A DNA stretch of 64,000 nucleotides from Buttiauxella gaviniae (GTDB lineage Bacteria; Pseudomonadota; Gammaproteobacteria; Enterobacterales; Enterobacteriaceae). The translations under genes were made by a program, and so were the position numbers. The stretch spans positions 3,410,001-3,474,000 of the forward strand of contig NZ_JBFMVT010000002.1 of assembly GCF_040786275.1 (NCBI RefSeq), written 5' to 3'. Positions 45,801 through 56,206 of the stretch are shown piece by piece. How positions within the stretch are numbered: position 1 is the first letter of the stretch; the number at the start of each line of letters is the position of its first letter. The notes beneath the pieces were generated by a model that was given only the letters and a program-made list of their open reading frames with translations, had not been told where the DNA came from and searched no databases.

Positions 45801-47300
45801 GATTTAAATGAGAAATTGCGCAACCGTCTGGAACATGCCGAAGCGGAGCGCACACGTTCTCGCGAAGCATTACGCCAGCACGCGCAGCAGCTCAGCCAGT
45901 TCAGCCAGCTAATGGCCTCGCTGAAAAGCTCTTTTGATACCAAAAAAGAGCTGTTAAACGACCTGCACAAAGAGCTGCAAGATATTGGCGTACGTGCCGA
46001 TCTCGGGGCTGAAGAGCGTGCCCGTGCGCGCCGTGACGAACTTCATACCGCCTTGAGCAACAACCGTTCACGTCGTAACCAGCTCGAAAAAGCGCTGACT
46101 TACTGTGAAGCGGAAATGAGCAACCTGACCCGTAAACTGAAACAGCTAGAGCGCAGCTATTTCGAAATGCGCGAGCACGTTGTGACGGCGAAAGCAGGCT
46201 GGTGCGCCGTGATGCGTATGGTGAAAGACAATGGTGTTGAGCGCCGTCTCCATCGTCGCGAACTGGCGTATGTCACCGGCGATGAGCTGCGTTCTATCTC
46301 GGATAAGGCGTTGGGGGCATTGCGTCTGGCGGTTGCGGATAACGAACACCTGCGCGACGTGCTGCGCATGTCAGAAGATCCAAAACGCCCTGAACGTAAA
46401 ATCCAGTTCTTCGTTGCGGTTTACCAGCACCTTCGCGAACGTATCCGCCAGGATATTATCCGCACCGACGACCCGGTAGAAGCCATCGAACAGATGGAAA
46501 TCGAACTGAGCCGTCTGACGGAAGAGCTGACTTCGCGTGAGCAAAAACTGGCGATCAGCTCGCGTAGCGTGGCGAATATTATTCGCAAGACGATCCAGCG
46601 CGAGCAGAACCGTATCCGTATGCTCAACCAGGGCTTGCAAAGCGTCTCCTTCGGCCAGGTGAATAGCGTCCGCTTAAACGTGAACGTGCGTGAAACTCAC
46701 GCCATGCTGCTGGATGTGCTTTCCGAACAGCACGAGCAGCATCAGGATCTGTTTAACAGCAACCGCCTGAGCTTCTCAGAAGCACTGGCGAAGCTGTATC
46801 AACGCCTGAATCCACAAATCGATATGGGGCAGCGTACACCGCAAACCATTGGTGAAGAGCTGCTGGATTACCGTAACTACCTGGAAATGGAAGTTGAAGT
46901 TAACCGTGGTTCAGACGGCTGGCTGCGTGCGGAAAGTGGTGCGTTGTCCACCGGTGAGGCTATCGGTACCGGGATGTCGATTCTGGTCATGGTTGTGCAA
47001 AGCTGGGAAGAGGAGTCACGCCGTCTGCGCGGGAAAGACATTTCGCCTTGCCGTTTGCTGTTCCTTGACGAAGCCGCGCGACTGGATGCCAAGTCGATTG
47101 CCACACTCTTTGAGCTGTGCGAACGCCTTGAAATGCAATTGATCATTGCTGCACCAGAGAACATCAGCCCAGAAAAAGGCACCACCTATAAGCTGGTTCG
47201 TAAAGTGGTTCAGAACCACGAACACGTACACGTTGTAGGACTCAGAGGCTTCGCGCCAACGCTCCCCGAGCCGGTTGCGGGCACGGTAGATGTAGAGTAA
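42852..47300 (+). CDS. mukB: Chromosome partition protein MukB (SMC-like ATPase)
   Basis: SMC-like ATPase of the bacterial condensin that organises and segregates the chromosome. It has 1482 aa (1486 in E. coli). Walker A GGNGAGKS is at residues 34-41. Long coiled coils (about 280-650 and 780-1200) flank a central hinge near 660-780. The C-terminal head has [10 protein letters not shown] and Walker [12 protein letters not shown]. It is coupled to mukE by ATGA. In E. coli ldtD (ycbB) follows; here metG does. Confidence 0.98.
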   Translation: MIERGKFRSLTLINWNGFFARTFDLDELVTTLSGGNGAGKSTTMAAFVTALIPDLTLLHFRNTTEAGATSGSRDKGLHGKLKAGVCYSLLDVVNSRNQRVVVGVRLQQIAGRDRKVDIKPFAIQGLPSSIQPTQLLTETLNERQARVLTLQELKDKVEAIEGVQFKQFNSITDYHSLMFDLGIVARRLRSASDRSKYYRLIEASLYGGISSAITRSLRDYLLPENGGVRKAFQDMEAALRENRMTLEAIRVTQSDRDLFKHLISEATNYVAADYMRHANERRIHLDKALEFRRELLTSRKQLAAEQYKHVEMARELAEHSGAEGDLETDYQAASDHLNLVQTAIRQQEKIERYEADLDELQMRLEEQNEIVAEAAEQQEENEARAEAAELEVDELKSQLADYQQALDVQQTRAIQYQQALQALERARTLCHIPDLTAQSAEEWLETFQAKEQETTEKLLTLEQKMSVAQTAHSQFEHAYQLVTAISGPVSRSEAWEVARELLRDSNNQRHLMEQVQPLRSRLNELEQRLREQQEAERMLAEFCKRQGKHFDPEDLEVLHDELSERIETLQQRVSDASDQRANLRQEQEQIQARIKRLQQRAPVWLAAQTSLTQLCEQSHEQFESSQHVTEYMQQLLEREREVTVERDEVGARKRAIDEEIERLSQPGGAEDPRLNALAERFGGVLLSEIYDDISLDDAPYFSALYGPSRHAIVVPDLSLVREQLDNLEDCPEDLYLIEGDPSSFDDSVFNVEELNAAVLVKTAERQWRYSRLPTLPIFGRAARENRLENLHAERETLAERFATLSFDVQKSQRLHQAFSRFIGQHLGVAFDDDPEAEIRQLNTRRGEVERAINSHENDNQQQRQQYDQAKEGVDQLNRLLPRINLLNDETLADRCDEIRERLDEAQEAARFLQQFGNPLAKLEAVASVLQSDPEQFEQLKEDYQYAQQVQRDARQQAFALTEVVQRRAHFSYSDSAAMLDGNSDLNEKLRNRLEHAEAERTRSREALRQHAQQLSQFSQLMASLKSSFDTKKELLNDLHKELQDIGVRADLGAEERARARRDELHTALSNNRSRRNQLEKALTYCEAEMSNLTRKLKQLERSYFEMREHVVTAKAGWCAVMRMVKDNGVERRLHRRELAYVTGDELRSISDKALGALRLAVADNEHLRDVLRMSEDPKRPERKIQFFVAVYQHLRERIRQDIIRTDDPVEAIEQMEIELSRLTEELTSREQKLAISSRSVANIIRKTIQREQNRIRMLNQGLQSVSFGQVNSVRLNVNVRETHAMLLDVLSEQHEQHQDLFNSNRLSFSEALAKLYQRLNPQIDMGQRTPQTIGEELLDYRNYLEMEVEVNRGSDGWLRAESGALSTGEAIGTGMSILVMVVQSWEEESRRLRGKDISPCRLLFLDEAARLDAKSIATLFELCERLEMQLIIAAPENISPEKGTTYKLVRKVVQNHEHVHVVGLRGFAPTLPEPVAGTVDVE

Positions 47301-47317
47301 AGAAAGATGTCATAAAA

Positions 47318-47344
47318 AACGCGAGCTTCGGCCCGCGTTGTGTT
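47318..47344 (+). terminator. First terminator after mukB
   Basis: Stem AACGCGAGC 47318-47326 / GCCCGCGTT 47331-47339 (one A-C mismatch), tetraloop TTCG, then GTGTTTTT. Confidence 0.85.
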
Positions 47345-47354
47345 TTTCGCTTTT

Positions 47355-47386
47355 AAAGCCACCTTTTGAAGAGGTGGCTTTTTACT
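47355..47386. terminator. Second terminator between convergent mukB and metG
   Basis: Perfect 10-bp stem AAAGCCACCT 47355-47364 / AGGTGGCTTT 47372-47381 followed by TTTA; A-rich on the other side. Likely bidirectional. Confidence 0.85.
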
Positions 47387-47400
47387 TTTAGCGTCAGGTA

Positions 47401-49434
47401 TTACTTAACGGCCATACCTGCCTGTGCGCCGCTGTCCGGGCTTAGCAGGAAGATATCTTTCCCGCCAGGACCCGCTGCCATCACCATCCCTTCGGAGATG
47501 CCAAAGCGCATTTTACGCGGTGCCAGGTTTGCGACCATCACCGTCAGGCGGCCTTCCAGCGCGGACGGTTCAGGGTACGCTGAGCGAATGCCAGAGAACA
47601 CATTGCGTTTCTCACCGCCCAGATCCAGTGTCAGGCGCAGCAGTTTGTCAGAACCTTCAACAAACTCTGCTTTTTCAATCAGCGCAACGCGCAGATCCAC
47701 TTTCGCAAAATCATCAAAGGAGATGGTTTCCGCGATCGGATCGTCAGCCAGAGGGCCCGTTACCGGCGCGCTTGCTGCTTTCACTTCTTCTTTTGACGCT
47801 TCAACCAAGGCTTCAACCTGTTTCATTTCAATGCGGTTATACAGTGCTTTGAAATTATTCACTTTATGGTTCAGCAGCGGCTGCTGAATAGCATCCCAGG
47901 TCATTTCGCTGTTCAGGAACGCTTCAGCACGTTCAGCCAGGGTTGGCAGGACGGGTTTCAGCCAGGTCATCAGCACGCGGAACATGTTGATACCCATGGT
48001 GCAGATGCTTTGCAGATCGGCATCACGGCCTTCCTGTTTCGCAACAACCCACGGAGCCTGTTCGTCAACATAGCGGTTTGCCACATCGGCCAGCGCCATG
48101 ATTTCGCGCACGGCGCGGCCAAACTCACGGCTTTCCCATGCTTCACCAATACTTTGTGCAGCGTCAGTAAAGGTTTTGTACAACGCCGGGTCAGCAATTT
48201 CAGCAGACAATTGGCCATCAAAGCGCTTGGCAATAAAGCCTGCGTTACGCGATGCCAGGTTGACGACTTTGTTGACGATGTCGCTGTTCACACGCTGCAC
48301 GAAATCTTCCAGATTCAGGTCGATATCGTCGATGCGCGAAGACAGTTTTGCGGTGTAGTAATAGCGCAGGCTGTCAGCGTCAAAGTGGTTCAGCCAGGTG
48401 CTGGCCTTAATGAAGGTGCCGCGTGACTTGGACATCTTCGCGCCGTTTACCGTCACGTAGCCGTGAACGAACAGGTTAGTTGGCTTGCGGAAGTTGCTGC
48501 CTTCGAGCATTGCTGGCCAGAACAGGCTGTGGAAGTAAACGATATCTTTGCCGATGAAGTGATACAGCTCAGCGGTAGAGTCTTTCTTCCAGTATTCGTC
48601 AAAGCTTTCGGTATCACCGCGTTTGTCGCACAGGTTTTTGAACGAACCCATATAACCGATTGGCGCATCCAGCCAGACGTAGAAATATTTACCCGGAGCA
48701 TTCGGGATCTCAAAGCCGAAGTACGGTGCATCGCGGGAAATATCCCACTGTTGCAGACCGTGCTCAAACCACTCCTGCATTTTGTTCGCCACTTGTTCTT
48801 GCAGCGCACCAGAACGGGTCCATGCCTGCAACATTTCGCTAAACGACGGCAAATCAAAGAAGAAGTGTTCGGAATCACGCATTTCAGGCGTCGCGCCGGA
48901 CACTACGGATTTTGGATCGATAAGCTCGGTTGGGCTGTAAGTTGCGCCGCAAACCTCGCAGTTATCGCCGTATTGATCCGGAGATTTACATTTCGGGCAG
49001 GTGCCTTTTACGAAACGGTCCGGCAGGAACATGCCTTTTTCCGGATCGTAGAGCTGAGAAATGGTACGGTTTTTAATAAAACCGTTCTCTTTCAGGCGAC
49101 CATAAATCAGCTCTGACAGCTCGCGGTTTTCATCACTGTGCGTGGAATGATAGTTGTCATAGCTGATGTTAAAGCCAGCAAAATCAGTCTGATGCTCCTG
49201 GCTCATTTCGCCAATCATCTGCTCTGGAGTGATCCCTAATTGCTGTGCTTTCAGCATGATAGGGGTGCCGTGAGCATCGTCTGCGCAGATGAAGTTTACC
49301 GTGTTGCCGCGCATTCGTTGGTAACGGACCCAGACATCAGCCTGAATGTGCTCCAGCATGTGACCGAGGTGGATTGAACCGTTAGCGTACGGAAGTGCGC
49401 ACGTTACCAATATTTTTTTCGCGACATGAGCCAT
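47401..49434 (-). CDS. metG: Methionyl-tRNA synthetase MetG
   Basis: Class I synthetase that charges elongator and initiator tRNA-Met. The start at 49434 ([10 protein letters not shown]) gives exactly the E. coli length of 677 aa; the reading frame stays open 43 codons upstream but without support. HLGH (residues 22-25) is the HIGH motif and KMSKS is at 333-337. Zinc-knuckle cysteines are in CPKCKSP and CEVCG. The C-terminal EMAP-like tRNA-binding domain starts near [10 protein letters not shown]. Divergent from apbC as in E. coli, but next to mukB. Confidence 0.98.
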   Translation of the reverse strand: MAHVAKKILVTCALPYANGSIHLGHMLEHIQADVWVRYQRMRGNTVNFICADDAHGTPIMLKAQQLGITPEQMIGEMSQEHQTDFAGFNISYDNYHSTHSDENRELSELIYGRLKENGFIKNRTISQLYDPEKGMFLPDRFVKGTCPKCKSPDQYGDNCEVCGATYSPTELIDPKSVVSGATPEMRDSEHFFFDLPSFSEMLQAWTRSGALQEQVANKMQEWFEHGLQQWDISRDAPYFGFEIPNAPGKYFYVWLDAPIGYMGSFKNLCDKRGDTESFDEYWKKDSTAELYHFIGKDIVYFHSLFWPAMLEGSNFRKPTNLFVHGYVTVNGAKMSKSRGTFIKASTWLNHFDADSLRYYYTAKLSSRIDDIDLNLEDFVQRVNSDIVNKVVNLASRNAGFIAKRFDGQLSAEIADPALYKTFTDAAQSIGEAWESREFGRAVREIMALADVANRYVDEQAPWVVAKQEGRDADLQSICTMGINMFRVLMTWLKPVLPTLAERAEAFLNSEMTWDAIQQPLLNHKVNNFKALYNRIEMKQVEALVEASKEEVKAASAPVTGPLADDPIAETISFDDFAKVDLRVALIEKAEFVEGSDKLLRLTLDLGGEKRNVFSGIRSAYPEPSALEGRLTVMVANLAPRKMRFGISEGMVMAAGPGGKDIFLLSPDSGAQAGMAVK

Positions 49435-49597
49435 AGTAGGAATTGCATCTTCTATAGATAAAAGGGCTTTGATGTTAACCGAAAGCCCGCCCCGCGGTAA
49501 ACCACACAAGGTGATCAAGGAAATTTTATCGTGGCTGCGGGCCATCTGGTATGCTTGAAGCATTCCAATGTCCGATAAAAAAACATAAGGAGCCGGG

Positions 49598-50710
49598 ATG
49601 AATTCTCAATCCCCGTCAAGCCGTTCCCCTGAGCAGTTACGTGCTATGGTCGCCGGGACGCTGGCCAATTTTCAGCACCCAACCCTCAAACACAATCTGA
49701 CCGCGCTTAAAGCGTTGCACCATGTCGCTATGCTTGATGACACGCTGCATGTCGAATTGTTGATGCCGTTCGTCTGGAGCAGTGGTTTTGAAGCGCTGCA
49801 AGAGCAGTGCAGCTCGGATTTGCTGCGTATTACCGGCGCTAAAGCGGTGGACTGGAAACTCAGCCATAACATCGCCACGCTTAAACGCGTGAAAAATCAC
49901 CCTGGCATTAACGGCGTGAAGAATATTATTGCGGTGAGCTCTGGCAAAGGTGGCGTCGGAAAATCGAGCACTGCGGTAAACCTGGCGCTGGCGCTTATCG
50001 CTGAAGGGGCGAAAGTCGGGATTCTGGATGCGGATATTTACGGCCCGTCGATCCCCACAATGTTAGGCGCGGAACACGAACGTCCAACCTCTCCAGACGG
50101 CACGCACATGACGCCTATTATGGCGCACGGCCTGGCAACCAACTCCATTGGTTATCTGGTCACGGATGAAAATGCCATGGTGTGGCGCGGCCCGATGGCC
50201 AGCAAAGCGCTGATGCAAATGCTGCAAGAAACCATGTGGCCGGATCTGGATTACCTGGTGCTGGATATGCCGCCGGGCACCGGTGACATCCAACTGACGC
50301 TTGCGCAAAACATTCCGGTAACGGGGGCCGTTGTCGTCACCACGCCGCAGGATATTGCCCTGATTGACGCCCGCAAAGGCATTGTGATGTTCGAGAAAGT
50401 TGACGTGCCGGTGCTGGGTATCGTTGAGAACATGAGCATGCATATTTGCAGCAACTGCGGTCATCATGAAGCGATTTTCGGTACCGGAGGTGCGCAGAAA
50501 CTCGCGGATCAGTACCACACTAACTTGCTGGGGCAGATGCCGCTGCACATCACGTTGCGCGAAGATCTTGATGCCGGTAAACCGACGGTTATCAACCGCC
50601 CGGAAAGCGAATTTACGGCAGTCTATCGCCAGTTAGCAGGTAGCGTTGCGGCACAGCTTTACTGGCAGGGCGAAGTGATCCCTGCGGAGATTTCATTCCG
50701 CGCAGTGTAA
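49598..50710 (+). CDS. apbC: Iron-sulfur cluster carrier protein ApbC (Mrp)
   Basis: MinD/Mrp-family ATPase that carries Fe-S clusters to apoproteins. It has 370 aa (369 in E. coli). The deviant Walker A GKGGVGKS is at residues 116-123. CSNCG near residue 284 is the cluster-binding CxxC. An N-terminal MIP18-like domain covers about residues 1-85. Divergent from metG. Confidence 0.97.
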   Translation: MNSQSPSSRSPEQLRAMVAGTLANFQHPTLKHNLTALKALHHVAMLDDTLHVELLMPFVWSSGFEALQEQCSSDLLRITGAKAVDWKLSHNIATLKRVKNHPGINGVKNIIAVSSGKGGVGKSSTAVNLALALIAEGAKVGILDADIYGPSIPTMLGAEHERPTSPDGTHMTPIMAHGLATNSIGYLVTDENAMVWRGPMASKALMQMLQETMWPDLDYLVLDMPPGTGDIQLTLAQNIPVTGAVVVTTPQDIALIDARKGIVMFEKVDVPVLGIVENMSMHICSNCGHHEAIFGTGGAQKLADQYHTNLLGQMPLHITLREDLDAGKPTVINRPESEFTAVYRQLAGSVAAQLYWQGEVIPAEISFRAV

Positions 50711-50718
50711 GTCCAAAA

Positions 50719-50745
50719 GTCGGGCGGCATTTACGCTTGCCCGAC
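50719..50745. repeat. REP-like palindrome after apbC
   Basis: GTCGGGC 50719-50725 pairs perfectly with GCCCGAC 50739-50745, with an internal GGCATTTACGCTT as in REP/BIME units. It may stabilise or end the apbC message. Confidence 0.7.
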
Positions 50746-50876
50746 CCATTCATCCCCGCGATTGTCTTAATTTTTGCTTTCATCCCCACTAAATCAAAAA
50801 TTATTGAAACCCTTCAAAGAAAGTTATGCCGCCAACGTGTATGTTACGCCGCCTCTGAAACGGATTGGCGGATGCA

Positions 50877-52565
50877 ATGTACGAATTTAACCTGGTGTTA
50901 CTGCTGCTTCAGCAGATGTGTGTCTACCTGGTTATTGCCTGGTTGATGAGTAAAACGCGGCTGTTTATCCCGCTGATGCAGGTCACCGTACGTTTGCCCC
51001 ACAAACTACTTTGCTACGTCACTTTCTCCATTTTCTGCATTATGGGCACCTATTTTGGGCTGCACATTGATGATTCCATCGCCAACACGCGCGCAATCGG
51101 CGCAGTGATGGGCGGACTACTCGGTGGGCCAATGGTCGGCGGCCTGGTAGGGTTAACCGGAGGCTTACATCGCTATTCGATGGGCGGTATGACCGCGTTG
51201 AGCTGCATGTTTTCCACCATCGTGGAAGGGTTACTGGGCGGCCTGTTACACCGCTTGCTGATTCGCCGTGGCCGCAGTGATTTGCTGTTTAATCCTCTCA
51301 CCGCAGGCGGTATTACGCTGGTGGCTGAATTCTTCCAGATGGGCATTATTTTGCTAATTGCCCGCCCGTTTGCCGACGCTCTGCATCTGGTGAAAAGTAT
51401 TGCCGCGCCGATGGTCGTCACCAACACCGTAGGGGCCGCGTTGTTCATGCGTATTCTGCTGGATAAACGCGCGATGCTTGAAAAATACACCTCGGCTTTC
51501 TCAGCCACCGCCTTGAAAGTGGCTGCCTCTACAGAAGGGATTTTGCGCCAGGGTTTTAACCAGGAAAACAGCATGAAAGTGGCGCAGGTGCTGCATCAGG
51601 AGCTGGACATCGGCGCGGTCGCGATCACCGATAATGAGAAATTACTGGCTTTTACCGGCATTGGCGCAGACCACCATTTGCCAGGCCGCCCGATCTCCTC
51701 TGACTATACCTGGCAGGCCATTGAGCGCGGGGAAGTGGTATATGCCGATGGCAATGAAATGCCGTACCGCTGTTCGCTGCACCCAAATTGCAAATTGGGG
51801 TCGACGCTGGTTATCCCGCTATACGGCGAAAATAGCCGCGTGATTGGCACTATCAAACTCTATGAAGCGAAAAACCGACTTTTCAGTTCGATTAACCGCA
51901 CGCTAGGTGAAGGCATCGCACAACTGTTATCCGCGCAGATTCTGGCGGGTCAGTACGAACGGCAAAAGCAGATGCTGACGCAATCCGAGATCAAACTGCT
52001 GCACGCCCAGGTGAATCCCCATTTTCTGTTTAATGCCCTCAATACGCTGGTGGCGGTGATCCGCCGGGATAACGAGCAAGCCTGCCAACTGGTGCAGTAT
52101 CTTTCGACCTTTTTCCGCAAAAACCTGAAACGCCCGACGGAAATCGTCACGCTGGCTGATGAAATTGAGCATGTGAACGCCTATTTGCAAATTGAACAGG
52201 CACGTTTTCAGTCGCGCTTGTGCGTGCAACTGAATGTCCCGCAGGAGTTAGCGCAGGTAAGGCTCCCGGCGTTTACCCTACAGCCGATTGTCGAAAATGC
52301 GATTAAACACGGGACTTCGCAGCTACTCGGCGTGGGTGAAATAAGCGTGAGCGCGTGCCAACAAGGTGAGCATCTGCACTTGTCCATCGAAGACAACGCC
52401 GGTTTGTATCAGGAAAATATCAGCGCCAACGGATTGGGCATGAGTCTGGTCGATAAACGACTGCGCGCCCGTTACGGTGACGATTGCGGCATTAAAGTGG
52501 ATGTCGAGCCAGACCGATTTACCCGCATTACCCTACGTTTACCTCTGGAGGAAACCCCATGTTAA
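50877..52565 (+). CDS. btsS: High-affinity pyruvate sensor histidine kinase BtsS
   Basis: LytS-type sensor kinase that responds to external pyruvate and phosphorylates BtsR. The start at 50877 ([13 protein letters not shown]) gives 562 aa (561 in E. coli). Multiple transmembrane helices of the 5TM-LYT type fill residues 1-210. A GAF domain follows (about 220-360). The kinase core has His382 in [11 protein letters not shown] and an HATPase domain with a VENAIKHG N-box. It overlaps btsR by 7 bp. In E. coli this pair also precedes yehS. Confidence 0.96.
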   Translation: MYEFNLVLLLLQQMCVYLVIAWLMSKTRLFIPLMQVTVRLPHKLLCYVTFSIFCIMGTYFGLHIDDSIANTRAIGAVMGGLLGGPMVGGLVGLTGGLHRYSMGGMTALSCMFSTIVEGLLGGLLHRLLIRRGRSDLLFNPLTAGGITLVAEFFQMGIILLIARPFADALHLVKSIAAPMVVTNTVGAALFMRILLDKRAMLEKYTSAFSATALKVAASTEGILRQGFNQENSMKVAQVLHQELDIGAVAITDNEKLLAFTGIGADHHLPGRPISSDYTWQAIERGEVVYADGNEMPYRCSLHPNCKLGSTLVIPLYGENSRVIGTIKLYEAKNRLFSSINRTLGEGIAQLLSAQILAGQYERQKQMLTQSEIKLLHAQVNPHFLFNALNTLVAVIRRDNEQACQLVQYLSTFFRKNLKRPTEIVTLADEIEHVNAYLQIEQARFQSRLCVQLNVPQELAQVRLPAFTLQPIVENAIKHGTSQLLGVGEISVSACQQGEHLHLSIEDNAGLYQENISANGLGMSLVDKRLRARYGDDCGIKVDVEPDRFTRITLRLPLEETPC

Positions 52566-53287
52566 AAGTGCTGATTGTCGATGACGAGCCGCTGGCGCGT
52601 GAAAATCTGCGAATAATGCTACAAAACGAGCCTGATATTTCAATCGTGGGGGAGTGTGGGAATGCGGTGGAAGCGATTGGCGCGGTGCATCGTTTGCACC
52701 CGGACGTGGTGTTTTTAGATATCCAGATGCCGCGCATCAGCGGGCTAGAAATGGCCAGCATGCTCGATCCTGAACAGCGGCCTTACATTGTGTTTCTCAC
52801 CGCGTTTGATGAATACGCGGTGCAGGCCTTTGAAGAACACGCTTTTGACTACTTGCTCAAACCGATTGATAGCAAACGATTAGAGAAAACCCTGCACCGC
52901 TTGCGCCATGAACGTGCCGATCAGGACATCACGCTGCTCGCACCCAATCAGGAAGATCTCAAATTCATTCCCTGCACCGGCCAAAGCCGTATTTACCTGC
53001 TGCAAATGGACGATGTGATGTTCGCCAGCAGCCGCATGAGCGGCGTGTATGTCACCAACGTGCAGGGTGCCGAAGGTTTTACCGAGCTAACCTTACGCAC
53101 GCTGGAAAGCCGCACATCCTTAGTGCGCTGCCATCGGCAATACCTGGTGAATATGGCGCATCTCAAAGAAATCCGCTTTGAAGAGGGTGGGCAGGCCGAG
53201 TTGATGCTGCGCGACGGGCAATCTGTACCGGTAAGCCGCCGTTATCTGAAGAGCCTGAAAGAGGCTTTGGGGCTTAAAGCGGTGTAG
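52559..53287 (+). CDS. btsR: Response regulator BtsR
   Basis: LytTR-type regulator that in E. coli activates btsT, a CstA-family pyruvate transporter. It has 242 aa (239 in E. coli). The receiver domain has Asp54 as phospho-acceptor ([10 protein letters not shown]). The C-terminal LytTR DNA-binding domain starts near residue 135. Overlaps btsS. A possible target promoter lies in this window at 62229-62277. Confidence 0.96.
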   Translation: MLKVLIVDDEPLARENLRIMLQNEPDISIVGECGNAVEAIGAVHRLHPDVVFLDIQMPRISGLEMASMLDPEQRPYIVFLTAFDEYAVQAFEEHAFDYLLKPIDSKRLEKTLHRLRHERADQDITLLAPNQEDLKFIPCTGQSRIYLLQMDDVMFASSRMSGVYVTNVQGAEGFTELTLRTLESRTSLVRCHRQYLVNMAHLKEIRFEEGGQAELMLRDGQSVPVSRRYLKSLKEALGLKAV

Positions 53288-53310
53288 TTTTTGTACCAAT
53301 AGTGACATAT

Positions 53311-53334
53311 ACTTGTACTGTAAATTGTACAAGT
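53311..53334 (+). promoter_or_regulatory. Palindromic operator of yefM-yoeB
   Basis: Perfect 8-bp arms ACTTGTAC 53311-53318 and GTACAAGT 53327-53334, 8-base spacer, 10 bp before the yefM ATG. YefM is known to bind TGTACA-type palindromes, so this is the likely autorepression site. Confidence 0.75.
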
Positions 53335-53343
53335 GGAGTGGTT

Positions 53344-53607
53344 ATGCAAGTTATTACTTTTTCTGAAGCACGCAATCGTCTCAAATCCGTTCTTGATGAA
53401 GTTGCGGATAATGCAGATATCACCGTTATCACACGCCGTGATGCAGAAGATTCGGTGGTGATGTCCCTGGATTACTACAATTCTCTAATGGAAACGGTTC
53501 ATCTGCTTAGTTCCCCAGCTAATGCAATGCGTCTGATGGAATCAATGGCGCAAGCCCAGGCAGGCAAAATCTCAAGGAGAGAGATTATTGATGAAGACGA
53601 CGAATAG
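53344..53607 (+). CDS. yefM: YefM-family antitoxin
   Basis: Phd/YefM antitoxin that blocks YoeB and represses its own operon. The start at 53344 gives 87 aa; the frame is open from 53302 but that would run through the operator. The N-terminal Phd fold has VITFSEARNRL and VVMSLDYYNSL. The acidic C-terminus (EIIDEDDE) is the flexible toxin-binding tail. It overlaps yoeB by 17 bp. It lies between btsR and yehS, whereas yefM-yoeB is near hisL in E. coli. Confidence 0.92.
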   Translation: MQVITFSEARNRLKSVLDEVADNADITVITRRDAEDSVVMSLDYYNSLMETVHLLSSPANAMRLMESMAQAQAGKISRREIIDEDDE

Positions 53608-53860
53608 AATGCTGGCATGGACGGACCATGCCTGGGACGATTACCTGTGGTGGCAAACGCAGGACAAAAAAACGCTAAAGCGAATCAATAAGCTAATTGA
53701 AGATGCCAAACGCGAGCCTTTTACCGGTCTGGGGAAACCTGAACCATTGCGTGAAAATCTCAGTGGATTATGGTCAAGGCGCATTAATAATTCTGACCGT
53801 CTGGTGTATAGCGTCAGCGATGAACTCCTCATCATCATTCAATGCCGTCTTCATTACTAA
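53591..53860 (+). CDS. yoeB: YoeB-family mRNA-cleaving toxin
   Basis: RelE/YoeB-fold endoribonuclease that cleaves mRNA in the ribosomal A site. The ATG at 53591 (89 aa) has AGGAGA 10 bases upstream; an internal ATG at 53609 would give 83 aa, nearer the E. coli length of 84, so the start is not certain. The family motifs are KPEPLRENLSGLWSRRI and a C-terminal CRLHY with the catalytic His next to last. Catalytic Glu and Arg positions appear kept. It overlaps yefM. Confidence 0.92.
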   Translation: MKTTNRMLAWTDHAWDDYLWWQTQDKKTLKRINKLIEDAKREPFTGLGKPEPLRENLSGLWSRRINNSDRLVYSVSDELLIIIQCRLHY

Positions 53861-53928
53861 ATCTGCATACGGCAGCAGAACGCTATATACTGCCCGCTTT
53901 CAAGATTTAGAACGAGAGAATCACCACT

Positions 53929-54399
53929 ATGATGAATAACGATGTATTACGCAGCGTGCGCTACATGCTGAATTTGGGCAATGACGATATGGTGAAAATT
54001 TTCGCCCTGACCGACACCGCCGTTACCGCTGAGCAAATTGTTACCTGGACCAAAAAAGAAGACGAAGAGAACTTCAAACTTTGCCCGGACATTCTGATGG
54101 CAAACTTCCTTAACGGTTTGATTTACTTCAAACGCGGCAAAGACGAAAGCAAACCGGCTCCGAAAATCGAACGCAAGATGACGAATAACATCATCCTGAA
54201 AAAACTGCGTATTGCGTTTGATTTGAAAACCGACGACGTGCTGGAAATTTTGACCTCTCAGGAATTTCGCATCTCCATGCCAGAAATTACCGCGATGATG
54301 CGTGCGCCAGAGAACAAAAACTTCCGCGAGTGTGGCGACCAGTTCCTGCGCTACTTCCTGCGTGGGTTAACTTCACGCGTGCACGTCGCGAAGAAGTAA
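53929..54399 (+). CDS. yehS: DUF1456 protein YehS
   Basis: Unknown function, 156 aa as in E. coli. It has two tandem DUF1456 repeats of about 70 aa, each starting LRxxRxxLxLxxDD (residues 4-25 and about 88-110). In E. coli yehS follows btsSR directly; here yefM-yoeB is in between. A small gap with a possible own promoter (CTATATACT at about 53882) precedes it. Confidence 0.93.
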   Translation: MMNNDVLRSVRYMLNLGNDDMVKIFALTDTAVTAEQIVTWTKKEDEENFKLCPDILMANFLNGLIYFKRGKDESKPAPKIERKMTNNIILKKLRIAFDLKTDDVLEILTSQEFRISMPEITAMMRAPENKNFRECGDQFLRYFLRGLTSRVHVAKK

Positions 54400-54409
54400 G
54401 CTTTATTGC

Positions 54410-54440
54410 GGCGGATGGCGCTTGCGCTTATCCGCCCTAC
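54410..54440. repeat. REP element between yehS and the XdhC-like gene
   Basis: GGCGGA 54410-54415 / TCCGCC 54431-54436 with GGCGCTTGCGCTTA between them, followed by CTAC, as in classical REP/PU units. It lies between convergent genes. Confidence 0.8.
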
Positions 54441-54467
54441 AAATCATCATCCGACATCAAACCGCGA

Positions 54468-55436
54468 TTATCCCCGCGCTTCGTTCTTCCTTTTCACAAT
54501 ATCTGCCATTACCGCCAGCGCTATTTCAGCCGGCGTTTTGCTGCCCAATGGCAAACCGATTGGCGCGTGAATGCGTTGAAGCTGCGCCGGGCTTAACTCC
54601 GCAATTTTCTGCAAACGTTCCAGCCTTCGCGCACTGTTCTTCTGCGAGCCCATCGCCCCTATGTAAAACGCAGGCGTATTTACCGCCTCCATCATCGTCA
54701 GGTCATCCATACGCGGATCGTGGGTCAGCGCCACAATTGCGGTGTTGGCGTGGCAGGCGTTTTGTTCGAGATAGTTCGCAGGAAATTGCTTCAGCAGGGT
54801 AATGTCAGATTTAAGCGACGCGGCGAAATTTTCCAGCGCGTCCGGGCGATTTTCACAAACCAGCACTTCAAACCCTAACGAACTGGCAAAGTCGGCGCAG
54901 TACAACGCAACGCTCGACAGCCCGGCAATCAGCAAGCGCGGCGCGGCGGCAACATGGACCGTAACCTGTTGCCCATTACGTTCGACCTGCGTCACATCAG
55001 CAAATTCTGTGATCTCCAGGTGGCGGCACGGCTCGGGAAGCGTGAGGCATTTTTGCAAGGCAAAATGCCCCTTCAGCGCATCAGCCATTTTTTCCAGATA
55101 CTGCACACTCCCTGTAGTGGCAGGCAGGTACTCAACCAGAATATCCAGAACGCCACCGCAGGGTAGCGCGATTCCCGGCTCCAGCCCGCCTTCTCCATAC
55201 CGCACAATCTGGCTGGCTTGCTGGTATTCCCCCTGAGCAATACGCTGCAAAAAATCCTCTTCAACACATCCGCCTGAAAGCGAGCCGCAAAAGTGTCTAT
55301 CGGCGGTTGCTGCCATTAACGCACCGGGCGAGCGGGGCGATGAACCAAAGGTATTTAACACCGTACACAGCCAGACAGGTTGTTGCTCAAGCCACTCACT
55401 CGCCTTGCGAATAACACTCATATCAAGATGTTGCAT
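54468..55436 (-). CDS. XdhC/CoxI-family molybdenum-cofactor chaperone
   Basis: Binds molybdopterin cytosine dinucleotide cofactor and inserts it, after sulfuration, into molybdenum hydroxylases. The start at 55436 gives 322 aa, the size of E. coli PaoD. GSSPRSPGALM and GSLSGGCVEE (Cys57) are the N-terminal XdhC signature. A C-terminal Rossmann-like domain has VALTHDPRMDD and YIGAMGSQKN. It overlaps the MocA-like gene by 14 bp and is divergent from the hydroxylase it probably matures. Exact target is inferred from context. Confidence 0.88.
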   Translation of the reverse strand: MQHLDMSVIRKASEWLEQQPVWLCTVLNTFGSSPRSPGALMAATADRHFCGSLSGGCVEEDFLQRIAQGEYQQASQIVRYGEGGLEPGIALPCGGVLDILVEYLPATTGSVQYLEKMADALKGHFALQKCLTLPEPCRHLEITEFADVTQVERNGQQVTVHVAAAPRLLIAGLSSVALYCADFASSLGFEVLVCENRPDALENFAASLKSDITLLKQFPANYLEQNACHANTAIVALTHDPRMDDLTMMEAVNTPAFYIGAMGSQKNSARRLERLQKIAELSPAQLQRIHAPIGLPLGSKTPAEIALAVMADIVKRKNEARG

Positions 55437-56013
55437 GGTTATGTTCACTCCTTTGAGCCAGATGCGAGGGAAGATCGATATCGCGTTGCGAACCGGCATC
55501 ATCAATATCTACAAAGTGCATCATGTCCTCGTGTAGTAGTTCACGTGCGCCGCCATCCCCGGTTAACAGACAAAGTTTTGGGTACCAGCACCGGGCAAAT
55601 CCTACCGGATGCCCTGGTTGCGCATTTGCGCGTGGGCGAGCCAGCTTGTGGGAGTCCAGCGCATCAGCCACCTGTAAAAACACCGCTGGCGGAACAAAAG
55701 GCATATCAGCCAGATGAATCAGCCAGCCGTGCCAGTTGGGCGTTGCGCAAACCCCAGCGGCAATTGACTCGCCTAATCCGTTGCTATCAATAAGCGTGAC
55801 GGGAACCCGTTGTGCGCGGCAAACCGCTTGAATTTCACTATTTTCAGGGCGAGTGACAACATGAATTGCCAGGCCTGACAGTTGGGCATGCCGTAGCGTT
55901 TGCGCAAATACCGTGCAATCGCTCAGGCAAGCATTGAGTTTGTTGCCTGTTCCACCCGCTTTTTGGAAGCGTTCTGCCCGTCCGGCGGCGGTAATAATAA
56001 TGCCTGGTTTCAT
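55423..56013 (-). CDS. MocA-like molybdenum cofactor cytidylyltransferase
   Basis: Nucleotidyltransferase-family protein, 196 aa, that probably attaches CMP to molybdopterin for hydroxylase-type enzymes. ITAAGRAERF (residues 7-16) is a form of the NTP-binding loop, Asp103 in HLADMPFV is the Mg-binding residue, and GHPVGF is typical of MocA. It is divergent from the large-subunit gene across 193 bp and coupled with the XdhC-like gene. A MobA-type guanylyltransferase is possible but the XdhC partner favours MocA. Confidence 0.85.
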   Translation of the reverse strand: MKPGIIITAAGRAERFQKAGGTGNKLNACLSDCTVFAQTLRHAQLSGLAIHVVTRPENSEIQAVCRAQRVPVTLIDSNGLGESIAAGVCATPNWHGWLIHLADMPFVPPAVFLQVADALDSHKLARPRANAQPGHPVGFARCWYPKLCLLTGDGGARELLHEDMMHFVDIDDAGSQRDIDLPSHLAQRSEHNHATS

Positions 56014-56206
56014 GTCGGGTGCATGGTCCTTGATTGCGCAAATAAATTTAACAATTAGCTATTGATGTTTTTTTTATGAAAATGAGATGTTAATTCTTAC
56101 ATGATTTAGGTTAAATGAATATACTCATAATCACTACGGAGATGTGTTTTAAATACGCTCAATTAGCTCAAAATAAAGACAATAATAAATTTCAACGGGA
56201 TGTTTT
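56014..56206. promoter_or_regulatory. Divergent promoter region of the molybdenum-hydroxylase locus
   Basis: AT-rich 193 bp between the maturation genes and the structural operon. It must hold both promoters. TTGATGTTTTTTTTATGAAA (56062-56081) has an FNR-like half-site only. No ACC(G/A)CT(C/T)A motif is seen here. No firm site is assigned. Confidence 0.5.

Noticed and set aside
49435-49563. Upstream extension of metG
   Set aside because: No similarity to MetG; the 49434 start gives exactly 677 aa.
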